This document shows, in pieces, positions 1-11,354 of a DNA stretch of 64,000 nucleotides. Source of the stretch: Mytilus trossulus (taxonomy: Eukaryota > Mollusca > Bivalvia > Mytilida > Mytilidae); contig NC_086386.1 of NCBI RefSeq assembly GCF_036588685.1, forward strand, positions 44,067,878 through 44,131,877. Direction: 5' to 3'. Within the stretch, counting starts at the first letter, position 1, and every line of letters starts with the position of its first letter. The notes beneath the pieces are model-generated. The model was given only the letters and a program-made list of their open reading frames with translations. It did not search any database and was not told where the DNA came from. The position numbers were made by a program, and so were the translations under genes.

Positions 1-646
1 AAATGTGCCGAATGATCCAATCCGTAAAACAAGATGGCCGACATTGCTAAAGATAGATCTTTAGGTAAATTTCAAGTTTAGTCTAATATTTTCATAACCG
101 TCGTCAAAAAAAATCTGACAAGGCAGAAGACTTCAGAATGTTGAGTTTTCCTAATGTCAACTTACATCCCTTAAAAAAAGGGGAGTGGTAAATTTAAATA
201 AACTCAAAGGTGACTATAAAAAAATCATAAAGTGTCAAGGTTATAACTGACTAAACATTTAAATGTGGGTAAACTAATGAACTATACGAGGAAGCTAACG
301 GTCGTGGGTGGATTATATGGACGAACCCGAAATTAGTTCCGATCCATCGGTTGTTTACTTTTATTAGTATAAAAGTAACATCGTTATGTTATATATCATA
401 TACAATGTTACGTATACAAGGATGTGATGAAGCAAAAAGAAATCAAGCCTATATTTCGTAAAACTGTATTATCTACATATTATCACAACAAATACTTGAG
501 ACGAATTATAACACCGAGACGGCAAATTATAACGCTATAACACTGCCCACATACATGGTTTAATTTCAATGAGATTTTGAAAAATAGTTTACTTTGATTA
601 TACGGAAGCCTGAAAAAAATATGCTTATAAAGTCTTCGACAACAGG

Positions 647-779
647 GACAGATCCAGCCATTGTTTAAAGGGATTCCCAACCCAGATTAAGGGGGAGGGT
701 CCAACTGTATGTTGCCATTCAAATGCATTGATCGTCCAAAAAAGGGGGTTCCGGATCCCCCTCTGGATCCGCCACTGGA
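647..779 (+). repeat. Dispersed repeat, copy 1
   Basis: The stretch from 'gacagatccagcca' to 'ggatccgccactgg' recurs in the same orientation at about 54994-55123, with the same order of short blocks ('gggtccaactgt', 'attcaaa.gcattgat', 'ggatcc.ccact'). No reading frame or terminal repeat was identified. Confidence 0.65.
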
Positions 780-2256
780 CAATATTCATTAGGTAAAAAT
801 ATTTATCAATGCTACAAATTGCTGTTCAGGGCAACACTGATATTCATGTTTTGGTCAAATCTAGCGTCAAAAGAAATTCGTAACGGTATTTAAAGTAAAT
901 TAGTCCGTGTGTTATATTTTTCTGGCATAACTGCAACATATATATCTCTGATCAGTTATAACTTTATTTTTTGTTAAATGATGCAATGGAGAATTCTTTA
1001 TGATTCAAGATTTGATTCAAGATTCTTTATTTCTCAAACACCATAACATTACAATGGTACAAAGAAGTTCATCAGAATCTATATAAAATAACACAAGCAC
1101 ACATGACAAGATGAGATGAAAATATTAAATAAAATACAATAAACAGTATAATAAAGAAGAGTGGTGATTAACCAGGAAGATTCACTTGAAAAGTTATAAC
1201 CCTGATAAATTTGCACAGCTTTTTCAACTTATTTTTAATCTTTAACTGAAATAGTTTTTCAAATTTTAGTATGTTTTATCTGTGCAAGAAAAAAGTATCC
1301 AAATATTGTGCTCGAAAAATTGCCAAAGAACTACACTGCAAAGTGTAATGAAATTCATCACCAATCTCGTTACAATGACATAAGTTACAATATCTAAGGT
1401 TTAAGATGACCTTATAACTAAGGACTCATTTAATCTTATATTTATGTTTATATATAGCTGTAGTTCAGCTAGATATATTTAGCCTACTCACAGTATACTG
1501 TTTTGTAACTTTGTAGACGTGTGCCTGAAACGAATGTTTTATATATACTCCTATATATACTGATATATGAAAACTTGTTTCTTATTTGTGTTTGTAACTA
1601 TGTATACTGTATTGGTAATTATATTTGTAAAAGAATAATATTATAAGGATATTATTATATGCTTTTTGTGAGCCCATTTTATGGAAACAAAGCATCTCTT
1701 CTCTTCTACATTCATGTCATTTAGGTTTTTTATTTATTTTTATACATACTATACTTATAATACTTACTTTAATTCTTATATTAGACTAAGTATCTTTCAG
1801 TTTGTGAGGTCAAGGTCGAACTCATGTAGAGTAAGAGGGTTGACAAAGAATCGATAAAGACATCAATAAAACAAATTGTGTTAAATAGTTTTTAGCAATT
1901 CAATTCAATGTTTTATTCAAGTCTCATCTCTCAACAAGTACAATCAATCTTTATACATTGTAAAATAATACTAAATAAAATGAGAGCCATTCTATACAGA
2001 ATTATAAGAGACTATTGAAATGCATAGATATAATACACAATATGAAATAAAATACTATTTACAATATATAAAATTTCTTCTACGTCTTTTTAAAATTAAA
2101 TGACAGGTTTTGACTCACACACGTATCATATTTACATCTGAGAACAAAAACACTAACTTGTGATTATCATCTAAAGTATTAGAATTATCATTAAAAGTTT
2201 CAGCAACATAATATAAATGGTTTCTAAAATCGTCATAAAGAGGACATCTTAATAAA

Positions 2257-2560
2257 ACATGCAAGATTAACAGGACTAGTCTGCGTCTCACCTTCGTATT
2301 TTCTCTTTGTTAAAGTATTGTTTTTTATCAAAACGTTGTATAATTAATTTATATTTTATAAACTAAGCGCCAACGATTGTCTTTATTTACCTCCAAGCCA
2401 TATTTATTTTTCTGCAAGATTAGCAATTAAGGCTGCGTCTCGCTTCCATATGTGCTATTTGTAAAGTATTATTTTAATCAAAATATTACAAAAAGAACTT
2501 ATATTTTATTAACTGAACCGTAGATTCCAACGGTTGACTGATTTTAGCTCCAAGCCAAGT
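2257..2560. repeat. Imperfect 150-bp tandem duplication
   Basis: Two adjacent segments share the same landmarks in the same order: 'gcaagatta', 'ctgcgtctc', 'gtaaagtatt', 'tatattttat', 'caacg' and 'ctccaagcca'. The first runs from about 2261 to 2400 and the second from about 2413 to 2557. Neither encodes anything I recognise. Confidence 0.6.
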
Positions 2561-3078
2561 TGACAAGATAGTACATGTAATTCTTATCAAGTCTATTGTC
2601 CTTTTCAGAAATAGCATGGCTATGGTATTACGTTAATTAAGGGTCTTTGTTCTTTTCAGTGAGAGTTTAGAAAATATGTCATATTAACTCAAGTTACTTG
2701 ATTGTTCGACTAATCGTATTGGTCAAATTGAAACTTTAAACATAAACGCGAAATTGTACAGGTAAATCTCTCTTTAAAGTGGCACTTCTATATGGGCTTT
2801 TGTTCAGGTGAGTCTACATTTTTTTAATTTTCATATTTTTACATTGACTGCAGTGGTATTCGTGTACAGTCTTTAACAGGATGAAAAGCGAAAGTCAACT
2901 TATGTACAACAAATGGACACTCCCCAACCCAACACCATGGTGTGTAAGGAAACGTGAAAATCTGTTATTATCATGGGCAAGGAAGCTGAGGAACTCAGGG
3001 GCTAGCTATCCGGCGGACTCAGCGGAACGGACAAACAGAATAGATATCCGCAGACTGATTCTGGTCAAAGTTGTGACC

Positions 3079-3096
3079 GGTGGGGGGGGGGGGGGT
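3079..3096. repeat. Poly-G run
   Basis: This run of G, broken only near its edges, is flanked by a short inverted pair ('gtcaaagt' before, 'actttgac' after). It is what gives the glycine-rich tail to a meaningless reading frame across this position. Confidence 0.7.
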
Positions 3097-3210
3097 GCAC
3101 TTTGACCGGCCTAGGCTCCCTAAGTATGCATTCTAGTTTTAACTCTGTTCTGTGTATCACAGGTGTGTGTGGGAGGGTGAAAATTACCATTCAAATGTAC
3201 CGGAATTTTT

Positions 3211-3286
3211 AGCGCTCCTCACGTCAGGATCGAACCCCGGACTTTTCAGCACTGTAGTCATCGGTCTTAACCACTACATTCATGAC
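3211..3286 (-). repeat. tRNA-derived SINE head
   Basis: Read on the minus strand the segment has an A-box-like 'tagtggttaag' followed about 30 bases later by a perfect B-box, 'ggttcgatcc', at the spacing of a pol III promoter. The cloverleaf pairing is poor and no clean anticodon arm is visible, so I call it the tRNA-related head of a SINE, not a working tRNA gene. Confidence 0.5.
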
Positions 3287-4138
3287 GAAAATGGGTCTAT
3301 TTATTCTTCATGAAATGATTTTCAGTATCGGCAGAGTTCTTTTTCCTTTGAAACACATTATTGAGCATATTTTTGTCAACCAATGCGCATTGTTCAAAAT
3401 GACAAAATTTTAGTATCAAATATTTGAATTAAGTTTTCTTAAACTGTTAAAGCGCAACATTGGCTCATCCATTTTTAATCATGAATATCATCAAGAAAGA
3501 TTAAAATATTCAACAATTTATCCTGCATATAGAACAGTACATGAGGTATGCTCTCATAGATTCGACATTGCATTGTGTGCATACGCTAAGGATTTTATTC
3601 GCATCTTACTCACATATTTGAATGTTAGAATAATGAAAGTAAAGTGTAATGCCTAAAATACGTCAGCCCATAACATAGCAGAAATTCAATTCTCGCATAC
3701 CTTTTCAAACCGACTATATGGTGTTTTTTTTTTCATTGTTGAAGTTCGTACGTGACAGTTGCCTTAATATGCCTTCGTCCACTTCTTTTGAAAGCTGGTG
3801 GATAGTTGTTTCATTGACAATCACACCACTTCAAGTTTTTTTACAATGTAATTGCTAACCGGTTAATTGTTTTTCAAAACCTGTTAACTCGAAAATATCT
3901 ATTTCCTAGGAGCAAACATTTCCCCGTAGCTGTACTTATTTACTAGAAATCGGATATTAGCAAGTTAATGCTTCGCGTCGAGAAATATGGAAAAATAAAC
4001 TTTCTATTGTACTCATATGATTGATAAGTAACTTTTGAGTATACCGAGAAATATATATAGTAATATATGCCGCCGGGCGTTAATTATCAGGCGATCTTTT
4101 TGAACAATACTTATTATTTTTTACTGATGTTTGTCTTT

Positions 4139-4393
4139 GGTTACAGCTGATTTCCTAAGGCTTGAAAAGTAAAACTTTGGTTGGCTTGCTTGCTTTGTAT
4201 AATTGTTTATACAAGCTTTGTGAATAAGATTGACATCTTTGAACAATAGATATAGCCATAGTTTAACCTGTATACGTATATTATATCTGAATTTAATTGG
4301 GTGTTAACATAATATGATTGTACAATATACAAACAAAGTAAGCAAGCTAACCAAAGTTTTGCTCTACATGCATTAGGCAATTAGCTGTAAACA
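4139..4393. mobile_element. Foldback (MITE-like) element A
   Basis: Two roughly 60-bp arms are inverted copies of each other (4139-4199 and 4334-4393). Each contains 'aaactttggtt.gcttgctt' and ends in 'ttacagct'. The spacer is AT-rich and non-coding. The arm core matches the foldback element at 11081-11354, so both belong to one family. Confidence 0.7.
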
Positions 4394-4559
4394 AATAAGG
4401 ACAGTTATAACTATTGTGCTAACTTAAGTTGAAAGCAATAAAGCCAATTTCTATTTATCTTTTTCTCACCAGGCCGTCCATTGATGGCATGTTGACATCA
4501 TTATGTCTGACTTACTTACAAACATTAGACCGTTGGTTTTCCCGTTTGAATGGTTTTAC

Positions 4560-4715
4560 ACTTGTAATTTTGGGGCCCTGTATAGCTTGTTGTTCGGTGT
4601 GAGCCAAGGCTCCGTGTTGAAGGTCGTACTTTAACCTATAATGGTTTACTTTTTAAATTGTTATTTGGATGGAGAGTTGTCTCATTGGCACTCACACCAC
4701 ATCTTCCTATATCTA
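4560..4715 (+). repeat. Mussel-type dispersed repeat ('gttgtctcattggca' family)
   Basis: The copy contains the family landmarks 'ttgtaattttggggccctgtatagct', split by variation, then 'gtgttgaaggtcgta', and ends near 'gagttgtctcattggcac'. Other plus-strand copies lie at 7415-7570, 10505-10690, 12695-12880, 19318-19595 and 20640-20775, and a minus-strand copy lies at 63230-63385. Confidence 0.65.
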
Positions 4716-7414
4716 CGTAAACAAATTAAAATAAATTTAAGACTTTTAAAAAAAATATATGCCTAACTTTCAACCTTGTAAACAAGTTAAAATTAAGTTA
4801 GACTTGTAAAACCTTTACATTTTAAATGACAAATTTTAGTATGAATAAAAAGAGAGACATTCCAAACCACACTCTCATGTGCATGGTAATTGAAGTCATC
4901 AAATATTTTGTTTTGTACAAACTAATTCCATTTCAATTAAAATTATGTCTTTGGTAGCCAATTTAATAACCTTTCTTTTCATAGAATAATAAAATGTAAA
5001 TTTGTTAAGAACTTTTTAAATATATCATTCAAATTCTTAAAACTAGATCCGCTTTTGTTTTTCTTCATTAACTCGGTTATTTATTAACATCGCTCGAATG
5101 AAACACACGGTGGTTTTTGGCCCTTTTCCTTACGGAACTTCAATTTATTTAAAGATGACATCATGATTGTTTTGTGACATTTATTGTTATTGTTGATAAA
5201 TAAAATACTTCGTAGCTATATAATTGGAAATGAGCGAGGGTGGATGGATTGGTGTTTAACGTCACCTGCACAGGATTGAAGATCTGTTTGGATAGGTTTG
5301 GATCAAACTCATCCCTCGAGCGAGTAGTCGTGGCGAGCACTTTACCAACGAGGCTTCATAAAAAACTTTTGAAGTACCATAAAAAAAAACATGTATTTCA
5401 TTTCGAACTAAGCTGGGTGAGAAGACATCCTTTTTGATAGAATCAACGTGAAACGATTGCAACAATGATCGAGAAATGTGCAAATAAAGTAATTGAAGTA
5501 ACCAAATATGCCATTAAAGTGGTGAAAAGGTTCTTTATTAAATGGCAAAATCAAAAGCTAAACCACATCACACGGATGGCAAAGCAATGCGATATAGCTC
5601 AGTTTAGAATTTGAATGTGTATACCATAGAATGATACGCCATTGTTGGTCGTCTCCCCCTTTTCTTGGTAATATGATATATATTTGTAAATTTGATTTTA
5701 TCGGTGGGTCATTATTTTCCAGGAAAAGTGTTATCATATCTTTCAAAGCCAAAATGACATGGATATATTTATCATAAAAAAAAAATGTGACTGTAATTAA
5801 ATCATGTTTCAACAAAAAAACATGTAACAATGTTATACGTACATGTATCTATATTTTAAAGCTTTTTACCGTGTGCGTAATTTGTCATATGTACTGATCC
5901 TGTTATCATAATAGATTGTCAACTGCGTTCAGATGACAATAGTAATTCTCTCAGAACACACAAGTTTTGATTGTCTTATGCATGCATATGACTCAGTTAT
6001 TTTTTCAGAAACAGAAGATGTTTATAAGAGAAAATAAAAGGTTACAATTATCAAAATTGTGTTTAATGTAAAATTAAAATTCATGTTTTTAACATCTGTA
6101 TTGCCCCACCATTGTATCTAAATGTGTTACACAATGAATGTGTTATAATAACATAGACATTACTTTGTATCTAGTTGCAAATCTATACAAGGAATCAATG
6201 AAATCTTGAACATTTTCATCAAAGAATTTTAGCCGAAGGAAATCTAGTGATCAACATATTTAGTCTTCAACATTAGACAGATGCCTTAAAAAATATGACA
6301 AGCTCTCAATTCCCTTGCCGGTGTAAAAAAACAAATGGAAATATATTTCATAAAGGCAATCAACAATCTTCCTTACAAAACTAATAAATTACATTGTTTT
6401 GTTTTATTTAAAATATTAAAATAAGGTTAATGCTTAGGGGCCAGTTGAAGCTCGCCGAGGGTTGCGACGTTTTCCCGCTGTGTTGAAAACCCATCGGTGG
6501 AATAGATTTTTTTCATTTACCATCTGAAACAAATTGTTTTTGTTCTAGAAAATAATAAAATTAAATAATTTAAAAAACAAACAAACAAAAAACATGCTTA
6601 TAAGAAAATAGGTTAATGACCAATGTTCCTTGGTAAAGATAAACTTGTAAGTTTCCGTATACTATCAGGAACATCTTCACTCTTCCCAGATACCATACAA
6701 TCGTTAAAAGTAAAGAATCTAATAATAGTTTACGTAGAATACATATTCTTATATAGGTAATACTATACTTATAATGGACGAAATAATTTAAACCCCGGAT
6801 ATATAAATCATTAAATAGAAAATTTTTTAAAAAGATTTGATTTTGTACCTGAGGGCGCGATTAAATCAAAAGACAAAAATATACATCATTTCAGATATTT
6901 TGTCAATTCGATTGGTCAGTTCTTGGTAGAGCACCTTTTTATCTGGGGAAACCCACTGTGAAACGTATACATAATAGTATATAAATTAAGCGTCCTGTAT
7001 ACAAGCTACATGGATTTGTTGAAAATAGAACACTTAAAATAATTTGATATCATATAACATAGATGTAAACCACTTTTACAAAAGTAAGTCAATTAGCTCA
7101 ATTATGATAAAAGTTACTTATCGGTAGAATTTTTAATAATTATTTTTGAATGCAATGTTTTCCACACAATTTTTAATGTTACTAACGCTTTTGTTGTTGC
7201 AAAAAAAACCTGAGTGTAGTAAACATTATATATTTCAACAAACTAAGCGTGCATTTTTCTTCTAGTGACAGTTCAACTTTATATGAAAAACAAATCGATT
7301 TAGTAAACTTGTCCAAGACCCGATAATTTAGAGGTTGTCGTTTGTTGCTATCGCGTATTTGTTTTTCGTTCAGTATTTTATACATGAATTAGGCTGTAAG
7401 TAGTCTCGTTTGAA

Positions 7415-7570
7415 TTGTTTTACCGTTTGTAATTTCAGGGCCTTTGATGATCTTTTATAGCTGATTATGCGATATGGTCTTTACTCATTGTAGAAGGCCA
7501 TACGATGACCTACAGTTGTTATTAACTGTGTCATTTGGTCTCTTGTGACCGACATACATTTTAGTCTTAG
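7415..7570 (+). repeat. Dispersed repeat abutting the 5' side of the fusion gene
   Basis: This copy of the 'tgaaggccatacggtgacctatagttgtta' family (in diverged form here) ends about 70 bases before the start codon at 7638. It therefore probably lies in the intron or 5' flank of that gene. Confidence 0.6.
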
Positions 7571-7611
7571 TAAAACTTTATGTACTTGAGAGTTCCACTT
7601 GTTTACCGAGT

Positions 7612-7628
7612 TTTGTTTTCCTTTCAGG
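7612..7628 (+). promoter_or_regulatory. Splice acceptor in the 5' UTR of the fusion gene
   Basis: A pyrimidine-rich tract followed by 'tttcag' lies ten bases before the ATG at 7638. It suggests that the large coding exon is joined to an upstream non-coding exon that I could not locate. Confidence 0.5.
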
Positions 7629-7637
7629 TAACTTAAC

Positions 7638-10178
7638 ATGCCTGGAGAGCAACTAGCATGCGTTTGGCAGGCGGTGGCAGCACTAGATGTCACCAAGAAA
7701 TGTGCAGTCAGCGCACCAACAGAAATAGTAAAAGCAGTAACCAAAAGTATCAGTGGCTTACAGACTGTGAATTTCTCGGAACACATCTTCAATCAGACAT
7801 TTCAAGACGAAACCATTAAATTTGAGGATTACAAAATATATGTTAAAAATTCTCTGCGAGAGAAAGGAGTTTCTTTCGGTATTCTCCTTGAAAGTATTGA
7901 AGAGGCCTGCTGGGATGTGATTAAAACAACATGTAAAAGTTCCATATCTAATGATGACCTATACAAATTATGGAAAATCAACAACCGGTTAGTGAGAGAA
8001 GATACATATCCACCTGTTTTGTGTAAAGAAGAGGCTTGCTGGTTTACCGACAAGGTCCTTGGTAACTTCGGGAACATAATCAAATCAACTGATGAAATGT
8101 TCAAAGCAGACAGTTTCATTTTTATGGATTTCATCAAAATACTCGAAGATCTTGTGTTCAAAGAAGTAACGGTAGATAAAACAAAAGCATGCATTGATGA
8201 CCTTTATTCCTGGCTTGTATTAGAGATTTTGAAAAAAGAGAAAGTATACGTTAGATGTAGGAAGCAATCAAACTGGTCGACATGGGCAAAGCGCAGCTGC
8301 GTCCTTACTCCACGAAGTGTAAGTGTATATACCGGAAGTCCAGATAAAGTTAGAATTCAAAGCAGCACTAAGAAAATAGAGTTAGTAATTACTAAGAATA
8401 CAAAAGTAGAAAGTCTCCCAATGTACAGTGGAATAATACATCATTTAAAAGGCAGATTTTGTATAGCAAACCATCCAGTTATAGAATTGGAAATAGCAGT
8501 TGAAGATGACTTCGAAAAACGATCATGGTTATCTTCTGTAGAGGAAATCATTGAATGCATACTAGATAACACAACTCCAGTACAGAAATTGCTGCGTGAT
8601 CGATATACAAAAAGGATTAAACAGTCTTCAACACCAATAACCAAACAAAGTTCTTTGCAGAAAGTAGAAACGGCACTAAATGAAAATCACAAACGAGTAT
8701 CTCGTGCAATTTCGAACATGCCAAGTCCAATTCGTACACCAGTCATTCAGTTGGAAGGTATTCAGGAAACAACAGACGTTGTAACTGTTGAGATTGTGCC
8801 AAAAGTCACCACTAAACCAGGACTAAATGGAACGAATGGGAACAAAACAGGTAGTCTGGGGAATAACAACAACACCGATTTCATAGCAGTTAACAGAGAA
8901 AAACTAAAAGCAGTATTCATGAAAATAGACACAAACGGTAACGGTCTTCTAGAAAGAACTGAATTTCACAAATTTATCAAAGAAATAGGCCTAACAATGT
9001 CTGAAAAAGAAGTAAATTTAGTGTTTAAAACGGTGGACACACGTGATAAAAGGGAGATCACCTTCGATGAATTTGAAGTGTACTTTTCGAAGCACGTGAT
9101 GGATGAGACATCAACTGCTGAATGCGTAAACGCCATAAGAAAGGCGTTTTTAGAAGCAGACCGTAATGGCTCTGGCACATTAAACTTCAGAGAATTTACA
9201 GAATATGTATGGGAGAAGAAACGTTCAATTAGGATGTCTAAAATTATGACCTCTTTTTCTGAAAGTGCGAAAGATGAAATCACCTTCTCCGATTTTCAGA
9301 AAATGGTCCAGGGAGGCAATTCTGATGTTCTAACTTCGATAATCGAGGAAGAAATTGAGGCTATCGACCTAAATGAATCATCAGTAGGTCAGTTCCAGAA
9401 CCAGCTTAAACAGGTCTATAGTGACACAGATTCCAAAGAACTTACAACATACATACGTGATAGATGGAAGAACTTTGCGACTTTCAGAAGGAAAGGAAAC
9501 ACGGGAACAATTGTAATGAAAGGAGGGCATGGGATGGTGGCAGATTTAGTTCCAGGGGAATACAGTTTAATAGATCTGGCATGCTTCCGTGATCTTCCGC
9601 CTCTTATTCCCAAACACACCGTAGTTAAAGGGGTAAAATGGGAAATAGGAACAGTACCTGGAAAGTCCGGTAAAATTACTTTCCCGCCAGATTTCAATGG
9701 AAGAGTTGTTACCGATGTGGCCACTACAGAACTATTGCGATATTATGACTGCAGTTTTGCTGACGCAAAACAAGAAAAGATTTCGTTGTTGTATAGACAT
9801 GGAATACAGGACTTTACATACGAGAATGGCTATTTAGAAAAATATGTTGCTGCAACCAACGGTGGAGCGGGTCTCGAACGTCACGAGTTTTCTCACTTAG
9901 ATTGTCCGTTGACAGACGAGTCTGGAACATTCATTCTAACTAAATTTACAGAGGACGGAGAATTTCACATAACTGGATTCAAAATCCCCAAACGTCACAC
10001 CTTGTATATTCCCGGGGGTGTGATCCATTGTAACGATTACCTTAAGGGGACGTGGAGGACCATGTTATCAGATGAAACAGACATTGACCATGTACATCTC
10101 ACCAGACGAAATGACGTACACGGTGACGAAATTTATGACAATAATGTCGAAACAAAATTTCAATTTACTTTTGTGTAA
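7638..10178 (+). CDS. SWAP-70/DEF6-like PH protein fused to EF-hands and a cupin-like domain
   Basis: This is one uninterrupted frame of 846 residues. Residues 1-190 follow the N-terminal layout of SWAP-70/DEF6 proteins: a 'W.A..ALDV' start, 'EEACW', then 'LYKLW..NNRL..EDTYPP'. Residues 191-310 fit the PH domain and end in a helix containing W297. A polar linker spans 311-415. Residues 420-557 hold four EF-hand-like units; loops at 431-442 and 508-519 are canonical (D.N.NG..E..E and D.NGSG....E), while 467-478 and the fourth are degenerate. Residues 610-846 look like a cupin: H749...H753, then 'IPGGVIHCND' at 791-800, which matches cupin motif 2. The coiled coil and DH-like tail usual in SWAP-70 are absent. 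A splice acceptor ('tttcag') ends at 7628, just before the ATG, so a 5' non-coding exon is likely. The role is inferred only: a calcium- and phosphoinositide-responsive protein. Confidence 0.85.
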   Translation: MPGEQLACVWQAVAALDVTKKCAVSAPTEIVKAVTKSISGLQTVNFSEHIFNQTFQDETIKFEDYKIYVKNSLREKGVSFGILLESIEEACWDVIKTTCKSSISNDDLYKLWKINNRLVREDTYPPVLCKEEACWFTDKVLGNFGNIIKSTDEMFKADSFIFMDFIKILEDLVFKEVTVDKTKACIDDLYSWLVLEILKKEKVYVRCRKQSNWSTWAKRSCVLTPRSVSVYTGSPDKVRIQSSTKKIELVITKNTKVESLPMYSGIIHHLKGRFCIANHPVIELEIAVEDDFEKRSWLSSVEEIIECILDNTTPVQKLLRDRYTKRIKQSSTPITKQSSLQKVETALNENHKRVSRAISNMPSPIRTPVIQLEGIQETTDVVTVEIVPKVTTKPGLNGTNGNKTGSLGNNNNTDFIAVNREKLKAVFMKIDTNGNGLLERTEFHKFIKEIGLTMSEKEVNLVFKTVDTRDKREITFDEFEVYFSKHVMDETSTAECVNAIRKAFLEADRNGSGTLNFREFTEYVWEKKRSIRMSKIMTSFSESAKDEITFSDFQKMVQGGNSDVLTSIIEEEIEAIDLNESSVGQFQNQLKQVYSDTDSKELTTYIRDRWKNFATFRRKGNTGTIVMKGGHGMVADLVPGEYSLIDLACFRDLPPLIPKHTVVKGVKWEIGTVPGKSGKITFPPDFNGRVVTDVATTELLRYYDCSFADAKQEKISLLYRHGIQDFTYENGYLEKYVAATNGGAGLERHEFSHLDCPLTDESGTFILTKFTEDGEFHITGFKIPKRHTLYIPGGVIHCNDYLKGTWRTMLSDETDIDHVHLTRRNDVHGDEIYDNNVETKFQFTFV

Positions 10179-10290
10179 AAGGAGACATTTCTACATGATG
10201 AATTTGAAAATCTATATTTTGGTGGAATCTAGTCAAAAATTAATGTTGCAAATTGTTCAAACGGCTATGCCTTATTATAGCTGACTTGTG

Positions 10291-10296
10291 AATAAA
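10291..10296 (+). terminator. Polyadenylation signal AATAAA of the fusion gene
   Basis: This is the first canonical AATAAA after the stop codon at 10176-10178, about 110 bases downstream, which is a normal 3' UTR length. Confidence 0.55.
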
Positions 10297-10504
10297 AGAT
10301 TAATGATTTGCGATTGTAAAACTTCTTGAACGTATACGAAAACACCAGTTACGAAAACAAAATGAGGAGCAAATGCAAATGTCATCGAGAAAGAAATCTG
10401 ACATCACAATATCACAAAAAATAAATTCCTAATCAACAAAATACATTACTGAAAACAAAATCTTTTTCGTTTATTGTTTTATACATTTATCATGTCTCTT
10501 GTTT

Positions 10505-10690
10505 TCTAGTTTGAATTTCTTTTACAATTGTCATTTCGAGGTATTTTAAAGCTTTCTGTGTGGTATGGATTTTGGGTTTATACTGCTATAGTTTTGCTTA
10601 TTGTTGAAGACAAAATATATTGTGACCTATTATAGTTGTCAACTTCTACGCCATTTGGTCTTTGTAGAGAGTTGTCTCGTATGTTATTAT
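10505..10690 (+). repeat. Copy of the 'gttgtctcattggca' repeat family
   Basis: It contains 'tgtcatttcgaggtattttaaagct', 'attgttgaaga', 'gtgacctattatagttgt' and 'gagagttgtctcgta', the family landmarks in order (each diverged). Confidence 0.55.
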
Positions 10691-11080
10691 GCAACATCTT
10701 ATTGTTCCACCTTCAATGACAGGCATGTTTCCACACCACAAGTCTCGAGCAAGATCAACACACATCACTATATGGTCTTCAATGTTAGGCAAGTTTCAAT
10801 ACTTCTGAAGACCAGCACACGTATGGTCTTCAACGATGGGCAAGGGAGACTACTATATGTCAAGCTTTACGCTAAACAGAGACTTAACAAATTTTAAAAG
10901 AATATAAGAGACAAACACAAATATTAACATCAAATTCTTTAAAGGACAAACGAATATCATCTGCAATAAAAATACGATTAGAATACGTAATTTATAAAAA
11001 ATAAGGAGATGTGGTATGATTGTAGATGAGACAACATTCCACCGAAGTTTAACTTAGTGTGAAGTGGATGCAACCAATGA

Positions 11081-11354
11081 TTTACAGCGGATTCCATTGA
11101 GTGCGTAACCAAAGGTAATATCTTTGGTTAGCTTGCTTGTTAGCTGAACCGTGAAGTCATTCATAGGTTAGGTAAACTACCTACCTTTAGAATAGACTAG
11201 TATAATAGAAAACCAATCGATCTGTCTGTTGGACTATGCTACTTCGAAAAGAAGGTAGTATACCTCATATAATAGTGACTTCACGGTTCAGCTAACAAGC
11301 AAGCAAACCAAAGATATTACCTTTCGCTACACACTCAATGGAATCTGCTGTAAA
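11081..11354. mobile_element. Foldback (MITE-like) element B
   Basis: Two 80-bp arms, 11081-11160 and 11274-11354, are near-perfect inverted copies. Each arm carries 'tttggttagcttgcttgtta' or its complement and ends in 'tttacag'. The 113-bp centre is unique and non-coding. The core motif is shared with element A at 4139-4393. Confidence 0.8.

Larger units (their letters stand above)
1..7414. other. Intergenic stretch without a recognisable gene
   Basis: I see no reading frame with recognisable protein character on either strand. Separate entries cover the parts that can be named: a dispersed repeat at 647-779, a 150-bp direct duplication near 2.26-2.56 kb, a homopolymer run at 3.08 kb, a SINE head at 3.2 kb and a foldback element at 4.1-4.4 kb. 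A fragment at 6436-6500 resembles the repeat at 16296-16420. The rest is AT-rich sequence in which I see nothing. Confidence 0.6.

Noticed and set aside
2881-3105. 74-codon plus-strand frame ending in a glycine run
   Set aside because: The glycines come from the poly-G tract at 3079-3096. The rest has no recognisable domain and no splice or regulatory context.
3211-3286. Possible tRNA gene on the minus strand
   Set aside because: The A and B boxes are present, but acceptor and anticodon stems do not pair well and the sequence continues as a repeat. A SINE head explains it better.
5240-5437. 65-codon plus-strand frame, with an overlapping minus-strand frame
   Set aside because: The start resembles a dispersed repeat phrase ('ggattggtgtttaacg'), and neither strand shows a domain or splice context.
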